NCBI GenBank assembly: GCA_000727475.1
Contig: KL647296.1
Span: 3,480,444 to 3,544,443, forward strand
Length of the DNA stretch: 64,000 nt
Direction of reading: 5' to 3'
Source of the DNA: Sarcocystis neurona
Taxonomy: Eukaryota; Apicomplexa; Conoidasida; Eucoccidiorida; Sarcocystidae
Below, piece by piece: positions 1-12,225 of this stretch; within the stretch, counting starts at the first letter, position 1; each line of letters begins with the position of its first letter. The notes under the pieces were generated by a model. It was given only the letters and a program-made list of their open reading frames with translations, was not told the origin of the DNA and did no database searches. Made by a program: the position numbers and the translations under genes.

Positions 1-49
1 CGGTATGCGACGGTGAAGAATAGCTTGTGTACTGAAGTCGTTTTCTGAA

Positions 50-139
50 AAGGAACTGCAGTTTTTCTCAAGGCAAACTGCGCCGCTGTTTCACAAGGAA
101 CTGCACTTTTTCTCAAGGCGAACTGCGCCGCTGTTTCAC
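50..139. repeat. 45-bp tandem duplication
   Basis: Two adjacent 45-bp copies (50-94 and 95-139) begin AAGGAACTGCA and end with GCCGCTGTTTCAC. They differ at about two positions. The unit length is a multiple of three, but no convincing coding frame runs through it. Confidence 0.85.
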
Positions 140-3100
140 AGTACGAGACCGCGTCTGCAAAGACACACTTTGTGCCTACCGTAGTCCCTCAGAGCAATTC
201 GTGGAGACGTACACGTTTCTCGAGGGTGGTATTACGACAGGACAAGGTAATTTTTTTAGCGCTGCGTGCAAATCTGCTGCGCTTCCGGGGCCGCAGATGT
301 CACACGTTGTGCGCAGTTCGGCCAAACAAAGCGCCAACACCGGGACATCGCACTGGCCGAAGTTGAAAAACTACATTGCTAGCTGTTCGCCTTTGAGTGT
401 TTGTCAAACTAGCCTTTCTTTAGTGGTTCCGGGAGCCGATGTAAATACAAAAGCGCTGCCACATTCTGGCATCAGTTCTGTGCGTGGGTTCACTGCGCGA
501 ACCTCTGCAGATGTACGTCGTCAAGAGTGACGACGTGCTTTTGCCTTTTGTGAATGCTGCTGAAGCATAAGCGTGAAAGAAAGGGCGGCATGCAGTACAA
601 GGAAAATCTGCAAATCCTGCGAGGCTTAATAGACTTTCACGTACGAGGAATAGAAGTACCTTATAAATACGACACGGATTTGGGGAGGAACGAGCGTGGA
701 AGCCGAGCGAGGAGCCCGGGGGTCTTCCCCGCGCCGTAGCACCACGCAATCAAAATGACAGTTACAATGTGGGCTGTGTGAACAGGTCCAGGTGGAAGTC
801 GTGCAGATGGTTGGAGGGTGCAAATGTCGCCCAGTCGCCCAGCGTACTTAAGAGAGAACGTATCTAAATTCCAGCAATGTTGCTCAAGTAACAAAACGCG
901 CTCTTCACTTACACGCATTACGCTATCCTCGCTTGTAATTGCCGCGAAGAGGCTGTTTTTTTTTTCACCAGTGACTACATATGTATGTGTATGTCTATAG
1001 CGGTTGATACGTATGTGTATTTGCATTCATGCAAATATATGCCGAATGCAAACGTTGCGCAGAGTGGTAAGACCAGGAACTGTGTTTCTCTTTTCAAGTG
1101 TAGAAGCTCTCCAGCTGAGTCGTTCCGGACTCTGATCTGTATGCAGCACGGTTGTGATCGTGTGCAGCCGGGGCAGGGCTGCAAAGGCGACAAGAGAGCA
1201 GGGGTTTGTTCGCATTGTCAAAAAGGGCCGCTTTTTATGTAAACTTGTGTGCAGGCCAGTGTCGCTGAGGGAAAAAAGGCCTCCCTGCATGCTGTCGTTT
1301 TCGACGTGTATGCACAGCGTAAGAAATATAGTTTTGTTTCTAACTTGCAAGACTTGACTGACACCTCATCAATCGTGCACGTCAATGGACTGAAGAAGGC
1401 GGTACGTCGGAGTACGCAGTTTTCAATGTGGACGTGTGCTACCACACTTGTTCTTGCGTATCACTTAACGGGTTGAGGGCATGAATGTGGACTTCACGCT
1501 CTAGACTTCATCGTAGGAAGAGATGGTGCCTCCTCCAATTTGACGAAGTTTTCACAGATGGTGTACTGCTCGAAAACTCTATAGGTGTGTTGTGACAATT
1601 GCGTCAGTCCTTGCCCTTTGACGCTTGTCCGTCAATAGCTTGGAGAGCTGAAGAGATGCATGGTGGGCCAACTTTCTTCCATGACCTGCACGTGAGCAGG
1701 CGCTGCAGTCAGTTGCAGCGCTTTTTTACCTAGCGTCACCACGGCGCAGGCGCGCTGCGCCTTCATCCACTTGTTACATCGTAGAGATGGAATTCGTGTA
1801 CAAGCAGCTGGGTTTCGAGCTTTCCATCCAGCGGCGCGACCCGAAGCCAGCGTGCTCAGCTCTGGAATGCACGTTACAATAACCCGCTTTGTTGCACCAG
1901 GTGCACGCCCAGTAGCAGATCTTAGTGTCCTAGAGGATAGGCGTGAGACTAAAAGGCTCCACATCCTTGACTCTACGTCATACTGAGCATTGCCGCACGA
2001 CGAGAGGTACTGTCCATTGATCCACAACACCCCCCTATTTTTGTCAATGTTCTGAGTATGCCGGTTGTCACTCGTTACCGAAGAGAACGGATTAGGTGGG
2101 CAACGGCGGGTCTGAAAATACGCTGTAGTCGTAACAAAGTCCCTCCGTTTCGTGACGTGATTGGAAGCTGCACCTAAGCCATATGCGGAGCCACGTAGGC
2201 CAAGGCTGTTTTAGTGTTTTTCTCTGGGTTAAGCCGTTTAATTTAGACAGGCGGACACTGGTTTACCGTAGGCAAATGTAGGTGCATAATGAGAAGGGGG
2301 GGGATGTGGCACGTTTGCAGCTACTTCCGCCGAAGAGCCTGTCGACTCCTTTTCTCCGTCGCGGCCTCATGCTAGGAACTGTGTTACTCAGTGGCGTTGA
2401 CCAAAAACGAAGTAGTGTCAGGCACTCTTGCTTTCCCAGAAACAAAGTTGGCAGCTACCGGCGGACCCGGCAGGCATGCAAGGAGAAGCCGTATAGAGGG
2501 CTATATAAGGCGCAGTAGTTCACTCCTGTGGCGTTGCCTACTGATGCTGCTTGCTTATAGTACAAAAGCCACAGGCTTGTGCGAACGGTGGGATGGGTCA
2601 AGACCACGGGCGACACCAATATACAGATGTATACGCGTACGTTTGTAGCGGGCGCTTCCTGGTTTATACGCCTACGTCTATTTCTTCCACTGTGCGTGTT
2701 CTTGTGTCTGCAAGCGCACCTGCATCAGCGCGCATGTAGCTAGACCTGACTGTCTGTATCCATGAGCTCAGTAATCATCCAAAGGGAGGCACATGTGTGA
2801 CTGCCGTTTCAACTCTTGTCATCGGAACCGTAGTCTGCAACCTACGAGTGTTGCAATAGAATGTTCTACTCACCGCGGTATAGGTTTCGGATCTTGGTAT
2901 ACTCGTGGGCCCTCATAAACTACAGCGCAGTTGGCACACGTAGGAATGCAGGGGATAATGCTGACCCTGTACACCGACGCAGTTACATGCAACACAAGGC
3001 CATCCACGAAGTGGAGCTACGCACTACGCACTTGTGCAGTCGATGTGGGGCACCCTGGGTCCTGCGTGTCACTGTCCAGGCCAACTGTGATTCGTCTTTG

Positions 3101-4583
3101 GAGAGGAAGTTTGACTCCTTTGCTATCACTTTTGCGCGACGTGAGAAGAAGGCAAAGAAGCAACCATACTGCGGAAGAAAAAGACTTCGAACGTCTTTCC
3201 TGTGCTGCTGGTTCTCAGAGATTGTCAACTGCAGGACCTTTTCCGAATTAGTCAAGTATCGCAGCACGTCCTGCAGAGACCTGCATCTACTAGATTCCGG
3301 AACAACGTGTGCCACCACCTGTCTTCTGCACAAAATACAGCACGATGACCGGCATACAGGAGAATTTCTTCCACATCATTTACGAGCTGTGTCCCGCTAA
3401 ACTGCGTAATGCTTATATGTTAGCAGTGCACTTGCTTTTAAAGGTTCGTGTTTTAGAGGAAGAACATGGGGACGACGCTTACCCTGTCGTGGATTCACAA
3501 TTGATAAACAGCACGAGGCTCACCACGTACGCCGACGGTGTATCTTGCCTTCAAAGAAGAAGCGCTCAAGGACACCTTTAAATTGCACTTCATCGTGATA
3601 AGCGGGCGGCCCACATCAGCACTAGTGAATTGGTACCGCAAAACCCGTCTACGAGCATATTATCTTACTGGCCTCGCACAGAGCTGTCACTTCTCATCTG
3701 ATAAATCACTTCACACCGTCAAAAGCTAAAGTGTGAGCTGGCGTCGTGAGGACGATGCATTGGGTCTCAAGCAGCCGGAGAATCACTCCAGAATTCTCTG
3801 ATTCCCAGGTTGGACAAAAACTAGGTGGGCAGACGAACAGCTTCGTATTTAATGAATATGTAAATGGACTCTACTTTTTCCTTTCTGCGATCAGTGCGCC
3901 GGCCAGCTCAACAATTAGTTTGTTGTGAACTTGTCGGTGGATCTGAGGAGGGGAAACTCGTGCTTCAAAGAAGCAGGAAATAAACAGCTCAGCTCTGTTC
4001 AGATGTAATTATAGCTCTGTCGAACCAGTGCCTCTCTCTGAGTCGATACTATTTATATAACGTCGGCAATAGCTCCTGTGGTCCGACGTCTTCTTCTCCC
4101 GAAACGAACTTGAAGTTTTGCATTAAGTTGTTAACAGATAGGTAATGCAGAGCTCACTACTGCGTACACACGTTAGCAGCATATACGTTGACAGCGTACC
4201 GCGAAACAAACGCGCCCCCAGATCAGCTGCCAGCGCGTTGACGTGTTTGACGCCCTATCTCTTTGGGCTTTAATAGGTGTCGTGTAGAAAATTCTGCTGC
4301 CCTTCTCCCGATATGCCACCTATGCTGTCTGCGTGCCTGCTTGCGCAGGGGCGCGCTTATGATTTGGTGCCTGTATAATCATACTGCATTCTTGCCTGCA
4401 CCCTACCTCTGACATCTAACGGCTATCAACTCAGACTGCTGCCTCCTCTCTTTTCAGTGTGCTACCTGTACAATCTGCCCGTCTGCTTGTGCAGCAGCGC
4501 TGCTATGGTTCGATGCATATACATTCATACTGCACTCATGCAAACACCGTGTCTCCACGGTGCACGTGGACGAGCACTGTATG

Positions 4584-4917
4584 CGCATGAACTAAGACGC
4601 AAGAGAAGATTCGACTAATGTGGGTGTAAAACCCTTTTTAAGATTTCTCTTCGGCACTTGTTTTCGTGTCTTTCTCTAGTAGGGTACTTCAATCGCCTCA
4701 CCCATAAATATGCACCGGCACTGAAAGTGCATCAAAGAAAAAACTTGCCCAGGAAGCTCGCGCTGTCGTAAAATATGGCGAGGGGTCACTCCTTATGTCG
4801 GTAAGCACAGTACAGGCATGAGCTAAGACGCAAGAGGAGAATCCACAAAAGTAGGTAAGGCCTTATTTTAGGTTCCCTCTTTGGCACTTGTATTCGTGTT
4901 TTTGTGGGAGTTCAATG
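4584..4917. repeat. Diverged ~110-bp direct repeat pair
   Basis: A block at about 4584-4695 recurs at about 4813-4917. Shared landmarks in the same order are ATGA(A/G)CTAAGACGCAAGAG, then GG(C)ACTTGT(T/A)TTCGTGT, then a TTCAAT motif. The copies are clearly diverged, with an intervening ~120 bp of unrelated sequence. No coding role is visible. Confidence 0.6.
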
Positions 4918-4957
4918 GCAACACCAAGATATGCGCCCGGAAGAGGATACATGCGCG

Positions 4958-5017
4958 TACATATATATATATATATACATATATGTATATATACACATAC
5001 ACACGTACATATATGTA
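4958..5017. repeat. TA/CA microsatellite
   Basis: Alternating TA with CA/GT steps. It is the only sizeable dinucleotide-type tract in the left 22 kb, in contrast to the dense tracts inside the dynein introns. Confidence 0.85.
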
Positions 5018-5400
5018 TGCGGCGCACCCCGAAGAGGCTTAAGTCGCTATTAAGGGTGAAGCACATGTGTTACAACCTGGAAAAGTGGCGTGCAGCACAC
5101 GAACGTACCTCCGCTTGTCAGTCGTGGACACGACCTCGGTGAAGTCAAGTCCGCTGCACGAAGGTTTTCGGCACAGATACATCCACTGTACAATCGTGTT
5201 CACAGATGTGTGCAAGTTTCAGTTTTGTGCTTGCACGTAGAAGAGTAGAAAAGTCAGGATACAGTTTCTTCTCCACAGTAGCCGCTTCTTCCTACCCAGT
5301 CACCGCTATGCGGAAACCTGCCGTGTTGGCACGTCCTAACACGTGTCTCTGGCCGCAAGGCTCCTTCGAAAGTGAACACTCAAGTAAAGCGCTCCGATAT

Positions 5401-5628
5401 TGCGGAACTGGCTTAAATGTTGTTGCGTTTCGATACACACTGGTGTAGGTTCGATAGTGCGGAACTGGCCTAAATGTTGTTACATTCGAATACATAGTGG
5501 TACATATTCGATATTGCGGAACTGGCCTAAATGTTGTAGCATTCGAATACACACTGGCGTCGGTTGCACATTGCGGAACTAGCTTGAGTGTTGTTGCATT
5601 CAAGTACATACAGATACGCATTAAGGTA
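5401..5628. repeat. 57-bp minisatellite, four copies
   Basis: Copies start at 5401, 5458, 5515 and 5572, each opening TGCGGAACT(G/A)GC and spaced exactly 57 bp. They differ by substitutions only, so the period is strictly kept. Because 57 is a multiple of three, frames stay open through it; on the minus strand it reads as a 19-residue repeat containing NATTF(R/K)PVPQY-like segments inside a 151-codon ORF (5292-5747), which has no ATG at its first start. Confidence 0.9.
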
Positions 5629-8145
5629 GACCAAACTCGTTCGAGTTTAGGTATAACGAGTGAAAGAGTCTTCCTAGTTGCTGCCAGCGACTTCTTTTCT
5701 TGCATAGTATATCTTTCCTCATGCGACGGTGTGTAGGGAAGCCACAAAACACCAAAGAAAGAGACTCAACAGGAGCCAGCCACCGTGCAGTCGCCGTACT
5801 GCCCATAGGCGGAACTGAATGGTTAAAAAGTAAAGTCAGACACAACGAGCATTCTCGTGTCCACCCACTACGAACTGCAAAAGAACAGCATCAGAAACAT
5901 TTTTGACGTAATGTTACAGTGCCGGAATTCGTGAGGTAATTTATAGTCCCCTTTCGTCAGGTGTACACGCAGCCGTCGCGTCCGGTGTGTTTTCGAGACA
6001 GGTGTGCATCCTTTCGAAAAATGGACTGCTGGGGCTCTTGCATTCACAGACGCACCTCAGCGAGCGCGCCTGGACAGCACTGGCGGGTCCAGAGCTACGA
6101 ATGACAATCAAAACCCATGGCCAGACTTGACAGGGTACTCCGGGGGTTCCTGCGCGAATCTGTTGTCCCCATGTTCGTACTTCACCGTGTCATACGGTTG
6201 TTGTCACCTTGTTACGCGTCAGCTGCAGTGGCAGAGGAGGAAACTGCGCCTGTAGTGAACTGCTGCTTTTCTGTCAAGAGGACACACCTTATTATTGCGA
6301 CGAGGTCAATCGTATCAGAAAGTCAGTATAAAACCGCAGTGAGAGTTCAGTGATCTTGAGGCCGGCACTTACCCGCAGAGGAAGCAAGACGGGGGATGCC
6401 TAGCAACATGTATAAAGCATTTACAAGCGGACGATACCTCAGGGTGCGAGACGCTTACTAGCGTTTGTGGAATGTAGGCCGTACTTGCGCTTCTCAGACT
6501 CGAATCAATCTAACCTGACCAACGTGCCTTAAAACGCTGTGCGCAGTTAAAAGACCGTTGGCACGTACGCAACAAATCTGCGTAGGGTTTGTCTCAAGTA
6601 GATACAGTAGCCCCGCGGTCACCAACGATGAGCCACCTTCCGCGATTATGCCCTTCCTGACTCCACACAAGCTGGACGACTTTTTTTCGAAGTGTGCCCC
6701 GCGCGGACCGCTTTTCTGCACGCTCCTGCATTGTTTTCTTATTACAGGAACGGGCAGGGCTGGTAGTAACCAAAGAGTGTACCAGGAAGAGCGCAGTGCA
6801 TTTGTTAGCAGATGAGGTGTGTAATGGAACATAAACGCTGACCACGAGAACGCTGCGCTTCGCAGAGCAGCACGTAGCTCAATCATAGAAAAGCTCCTCA
6901 CGTGCTGTGCGCCGTTGAACGCAGTGTGTGATGTTACAGCACAGCGCACGGCGCCCCTGGAAAATCAGTTTTGTTTTCATAGGGAAACTTACATCATTGG
7001 TGCAGTAGGTCATTTTTGCACCAACATCGAATAATCAGACACCACTCAAAGCAGTCACTTCAAAAATCACGTATTTGACAGAAATACAGATGAGCGCGTG
7101 AGTGTCTGACGCTCTCCTACGTGCTCCGGCCAATGAATGCCTAGTTGCTGACGTGAATTCGGACAACAGGTTAGCGTTTTCCCTACGCCGGACCTGCAGG
7201 AAACTTGACCTATTTTCGAACAGCTCACGAATCCCCTGGGTTCTTTCGAACAGCGCAGCGTTTGATGGCTATCACTTCTGCAGTAAGCTAGTTCGATTCT
7301 ATCATGCCTCTGAAGGCCGCTCTCCAGAGCAGTGAACAGTGAGGGGCAGTATGTAGGCAGTGACCTCAGTGGCACAGAACATCTTCGACGCATCCCTCGA
7401 TTTGATTAAAATCACGGCGCATCTTCGACTCATCCGCCAGTTCAATGGTTTTCAAGGCATGAGCGTCACAAGAATATCTTACGGTAGTACTGGTATCTGC
7501 TCAACAAGTGCGTGTGGTGGGAGCTGCACAGGGTCTACTGTTAAAGTTGATTCGGTTGAGGCGTGCTCACGCGCTTCTCAATGCGAGCTGACTTTATTAC
7601 CGTAAAGTAACTTGTAAATACCACGTCGGTCGACACATTTGGCTGTTCAGAAAAAGTGAGGTAAACACACACGTGTTGGGACGCCACAGAAGAGAAAGCA
7701 CCACTGGTAAACAGAAAGCGTATCTCACTAGGGGACGCGAAAAGCCAGTAGGCGAGACTTCTCTCCAATGTGCCTGGGATCAAGTAACTTCACCACGTGT
7801 CACACGTCTAAATAAATTTATTGGTTTATCAAAAGAAGAACGGCGGAAGTCTCCAAATGTCCCGCTTGCCACTGCGCTACGCAGCTACGATCTTCACTAA
7901 CGCACAGAGGCATGGAGCGTAGAATGAAAACACGGCAGCGGTGCAGAGGGATTCCAAATAAATCAAGTGATGTTTTGAAGAATATTCTTTACCGTTGGTC
8001 GGCATGGTTGGTTGTGCCCCTCATCGAAAAATCGCATCCCCGCGGTAAAAAAGCGCACTGTACTTGCAAGTGAGGAAGCGGCGCATCTAACATGGTGTTC
8101 ACGCTGTACAAGAGTAAACTACACGCGGACAGGGAAAAACCAAAA

Positions 8146-8979
8146 CTAGGCCGCAGACTGCAGGGGCCCTCTGATCATGTCCTCATATACATTCGTGATA
8201 GCTCCAAGTTTGTAGGCAAGAAACTTCGCCTCTGTTGCATTCCACGATGTGCTTGAATATTGTTCTATTGCCTTTAGTAGTTTGTTCAGCACTTTTTTCA
8301 TACGCACCTTTCGTCTAGAATTTTGTATGGCCTTAGAGAGCGGACGCGGCAATGGAATTGGCAGCCGATGCGTAGTAGGAACTCCCGATTTTCCACTTCT
8401 TCTTCTAAATGTGTCTGGCCAGACCCGTTCTGCTAATTGCCAGAAGTGGTTGCATGCGTGAACGATGCTCTCGGTTTCTTGTGCAGGGTTGGGATTCTCG
8501 TCTGTCCATGCTGGTAGTGAACTTGTCAAGTGTCCCTGTGCTTCCCTCAGTGCCACCATCGCAAAATCTATTGATCGGTTTTCTGGCTGACCTTTCCAAT
8601 CCTCCTCATCCAACAGTGCTTGAACCACGTCACGCTGCACATCCAGGTAAGTTCGTAGAAATAGATCAGGGGAGGCCTCGAAGACATTTTCTCTTACCAT
8701 GAGTATTAAAGATGCTGCATTACGTGACATGTTCGGGCTTCCGTCATAAACGGACGGGTCTGAAGGCGCCTTCACCATACTGTTCTTGGGCTCCGCTAAC
8801 CACGGAATCGGTGTTCTCCATCCGTTGGCCGACCGCGATAGAGTCGAGAGGCCGTTGCCGATCCGACGTCTCTTGAGGGAGACCCCCCTCCGTAGACTGT
8901 TCACATATGCTCCAAGAACTCCATACCCATTGAATGTCGCAGCAGCGAGCGTCCACACGAGGAATAAAAAATTACTCAT
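8146..8979 (-). CDS. Predicted secreted protein of unknown function (277 aa, single exon)
   Basis: I do not recognise the family. The ATG at 8979 is preferred: a further upstream start is only TTG, and the ATG has A at -3 (GGGAAAATGAGT). The first ~26 residues form a classical signal peptide: a short n-region (MSNF), a hydrophobic core (LFLVWTLAAATF) and a small-residue end (VLGA) before a basic mature start (YVNSLRRG). No other membrane segment or GPI-like C-terminal tail is visible; the protein ends RGPLQSAA. The mature part is mainly predicted helical with acidic/amphipathic stretches, one lone cysteine region (HACNHFW) and a basic block (RRKVRMKKVLNKLLK) near the C-terminus. A chance ORF of 278 codons is very unlikely here (order of a few in a thousand for this region). 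Secretory-organelle or surface roles are possible for coccidian orphans of this type, but nothing in the sequence shows which. Confidence 0.75.
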   Translation of the reverse strand: MSNFLFLVWTLAAATFNGYGVLGAYVNSLRRGVSLKRRRIGNGLSTLSRSANGWRTPIPWLAEPKNSMVKAPSDPSVYDGSPNMSRNAASLILMVRENVFEASPDLFLRTYLDVQRDVVQALLDEEDWKGQPENRSIDFAMVALREAQGHLTSSLPAWTDENPNPAQETESIVHACNHFWQLAERVWPDTFRRRSGKSGVPTTHRLPIPLPRPLSKAIQNSRRKVRMKKVLNKLLKAIEQYSSTSWNATEAKFLAYKLGAITNVYEDMIRGPLQSAA

Positions 8980-9327
8980 TTTCCCAGATCGGATACTGCT
9001 GCACAAAAACAAATCACGTTAAGTCCGCGCTGCCGTACTTCACTCCCTGGTCTCAACGTTGCGAGTTGGTAGAGGTGTGGTTGCCGCCACGTTAGAACAA
9101 CTTCTAGCCAAGGCGCAACAAGGTCTAGAAGTGTCTTGGGTAGTCGTACTTGTCAGACGAACTTTCATCTAACTAAAAACGGAGACCAGATGCATCGCCT
9201 TTTGGCGAAAACAGCCGGTTGGAATACGTTGCGACGCACCTCACCAATAAAATCGACCTTTCGAAGTCATATTGCGAAAGAAAAAATAGGAAAAAGCGAG
9301 TCGTTCCGACGCAGCCTGTGAAAAAAT

Positions 9328-9810
9328 TATTGCACCGGTGTACTGATCCTGGCAGGAGTTTGTACAAGCGGAGCTCACACCGAACACACCAGTCTAACCT
9401 CATGAAAAAAAGCGACGCGTGACACAAGCGACTCCCGGGCGGTGACGCACAGAAACAATTAATTCCGCTTACACGGGGCAAAGTGACGCTCACAGCTACT
9501 CACGCGAATTTTAGTCATGGAAGATCAACGTGGGCGTCTTTCTTTGTCCACATACGCCTGTAAAAACTTGGTTATCGGATTCGGCCCTCGTTGCATTCCG
9601 ATTACATGCCACCACCTGCAGAGAACACCTACCGTAACGCACATAGTGCACCGCTGTACTGATCCTGGCAGGAGGTTGTACCAGCGGAGCTCACACCGAG
9701 CACAACCGTCTAGTCTAATAGAACAAAGGCGATGCGTGACACAAACGGTTTGGCCCTCGTTGCCTTCGGACTACATGCCACCACCTGTAGGAAACACCTA
9801 GCAGTAATGT
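9328..9810. repeat. Diverged ~98-bp direct repeat with shared flanking block
   Basis: The segment at about 9328-9425 (TGCACCGGTGTACTGATCC through GCGACGCGTGACACAA) recurs at about 9645-9743. A second block, CGGCCCTCGTTGCATTCCG through ACACCTA (about 9580-9635), recurs in diverged form at about 9750-9802. The layout suggests decayed partial copies of one larger unit of roughly 170 bp. No coding frame is shared convincingly. Confidence 0.7.
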
Positions 9811-10809
9811 ACATTTTTCGGGCTGGACGATGGCACGTGTCTCCTTGACACACGGCAAATCCGAGACGGTGCTCTCTCACGAACGCAGCGCAGCGGCAGC
9901 AGCCATCAGTGACGCAGAGAAGATGGCTCCCTGCGTCGACCGACAGTTTCTCACACATCCTGCGTTCCAGGACATGAATCACACCACACCGCAGGCAACG
10001 TGATAAAGAACCCGCGAGCGTGTACACAGCGCGTTCGGCGCTGCCGTCCTACGGCACACCTGACAGTCAAGAAGAGGAATCCTCAACGCGTAACGGGTAG
10101 GCGTGACATATTACTACTACCAACGAATCTGTGGAAGTGCCTACGGCAGAACACTGGAGGGTGCAGAAATCTCAGCGACCACAAGATGTCGAGGGTTCAT
10201 TACCAGGATTTTTATGTGTCGAGACAGGATGGGTGTTTGTGAAGTGCGCCTTGTTTGACTTGAAGACAGATTAGTACAACTTACCTAGAGTTTGTTGCAC
10301 GAGTCAAGGGATGAAACAACAAGCTCTGAAGGGACGCAGCAGAACACGTAAGCAACTCTGTAGGCGTCCACACGAGGCCGATGGACACCATACTACGGAA
10401 TTCACGTGTGAATTGCTTCGATAACATTAACAGGAAGAAGCACAAAGAAGCGAATACGCATTTTGAATCAGTCCAAAATACTCATATATTCTATAAAAGG
10501 TTGAGATCAACCTCTGTGTAGCTGTGTGTGTGTCCTTTTGTCTCTGTAGACCCAGTTGCCGGGTCTCCCGGCGCACAGAGGCTAGAGCGTGCTTTTGCGG
10601 GCGACGGCTACCTCTGGGTACATCTCCCTGCGGGAAGGGATTGTCGGGTTCCATGTGTGCACCACTCGCTGCACTAGGGCTGAATACAAATGAGTCCGTC
10701 TGTCCTCCAAACTCGATCTTGCGTGAGATTGCTAACTCTACACATGCTACCAAGTGGAGGAGAAAGCAAAAACACTGAACTTTAAACGGCGGCGACTGAA
10801 CAGAGGTAG

Positions 10810-11160
10810 AACCTTCCAAGTGAAAACTGGAAGACTGAGCCGTTGAGCTCTAGCGTCGACAAGCCTTGCCAGTGGAGGTTCACAGAGGCTTTCTTGGAAG
10901 AGCACTTTACGGAGGATGAGAGTCCCGTCTTTGCCGTGAGCCTTTTTTTGAGGACAGTACACCCTTCTGTGCCGGCGTTGACCTGGGTGTGTGCTCATCT
11001 ATGTGAAAAGTTGGACAGATGGCCAAATGTGGACACGATAGCGGCAACCAACACATACGACGGTGGAACGGTAACTACGGAGTGGGAAATAAAAGTACTT
11101 GAAACGGCTGAGGAGGAGGCGATTAAGTTGCGTGGAAGTCAGTACGTGACCCTGCTTTGA
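10810..11160 (+). other. Open frame without ATG, possible exon or gene remnant
   Basis: Stop-to-stop frame of 116 codons from 10810 to the TGA at 11158-11160, with no ATG. The translation is protein-like (for example FTEAFLEEHFTEDESP and ETAEEEAIKLRG), with mixed acidic and hydrophobic residues rather than the Arg/Ser/Cys-rich noise seen in neighbouring frames. I find no family match, no clear splice partner and no start, so this is only a candidate. Confidence 0.2.
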
Positions 11161-12049
11161 GTGCAACCAATGCGTGGGCACCAGATGTGACAGATGAAAG
11201 CCGGGAGACGTCGGCGTCGTACAAAGAAAGGAGTCGGCGCCAAAGCGCATACCCCTTCGAATACATGCGTTAATCAGCAGTTGTCGTCAGCTTTCCTATG
11301 TCACGCATTGACGCTCGTAGAAGAGTGTCTACGTCCACGATGCAACATGATCTCTACCCCCTCAACTGGCGTCGTTCTACCAGCGAGGTCGCTGAAACAC
11401 ATGTTGAGGGAGCAAAAAGTAGTCAGCCATGCTACACTCCTGAGAAAGAGTCGATTTGTGGACAAACGGATGAGAGGATCCCTGCGAATTGTGTTCGTGG
11501 CAGCAAGTACGGTGTGCCTGCTAGGTTACATCCCGACATGTAAAACTGGCATCATCACACACCGCAGTTTTCGAATTCGGTTTTCGCCGGAGTACGATCG
11601 GAAACTCGTATGCATCTCTCCTTGCGCCTCCAAATAGTTTGCATTTCTTTCACCCTCCAGTTTGCAAATAGTCCAAATTCGGGTCTATCCGTTTCCCTGA
11701 AATATACGTTCTACTAAAACTGTGGTGCTTCCGCGCGTTCAATGCAGTGTACATTTATTTTTCATCAAAACTAATTTACGATTCTGTCTCCGATACCTAC
11801 ATACGTGCAGTTGGGCGTGTCCATGTTCAACCGTTTAATGTGGCAGAGGATACGTTCCAGTAGCGCCTGCTGAGTATCACACTTCAACATGCAGTAGTAG
11901 CAGCTGACTGCTGCGACGCATCGCCCCGGGGTCACTTCGAAAAGGCGTCTTCGACGCCTTACCTTCCAAATGCGCTAGCGTGCGCTCTTCTCTGGTTCTG
12001 AGAACAACTACGTACTGTGAACGTTACTGGTGGAGAAAATCAGATCGGA

Positions 12050-12225
12050 GCTGAAGCCGTCTGTATCAAATCATCCCACTGAAGGGCTTCCGGGCAATCC
12101 TTTCACCACTTTCAGGTGGTTGTGTTTCGACGGTGCGTGGCTGAAGCTGTCTGCATCAATCCGTCCCCGAAGGACTTCCAGCCAATTTGTTCACCACTTG
12201 CAGCTCTTTGGCTGTGTTGAGGCAG
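12050..12225. repeat. Two diverged ~91-bp tandem copies
   Basis: GCTGAAGCCGTCTGTATCAA at 12050 and GCTGAAGCTGTCTGCATCAA at 12140 start two adjacent copies that share the order GAAGG(G)CTTCC, CCAAT/CAATC, TTCACCACTT and GGCTGTGTT-like blocks. The copies differ at many positions including small indels, so the duplication is old. Confidence 0.65.

Larger units (their letters stand above)
1..8145. other. Gene-poor intergenic region, left end
   Basis: I see no gene I can defend here. ORFs reach at most about 180 codons (2861-3400 plus strand), which is within chance expectation for six frames of this length and composition, and none shows a recognisable domain, signal peptide or convincing splice structure. 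The stretch contains short diverged repeats listed separately (50-139, 4584-4917, 5401-5628) and one isolated TA/CA microsatellite at about 4960-5015. Short exons of a multi-exon gene could hide here and would need transcript data to detect. Confidence 0.6.

Noticed and set aside
1632..2030. Minus-strand ORF with a CAVVT segment, compared with Eimeria surface antigens
   Set aside because: No signal peptide, only two or three weakly placed cysteines and no further match; length is within chance.
3820..10730. Shared peptide GGQT(D/N)SFVF in frames at about 3826-3855 (plus) and about 10690-10725 (minus)
   Set aside because: A single ~10-residue match without nucleotide similarity around it is expected occasionally among many noise frames.
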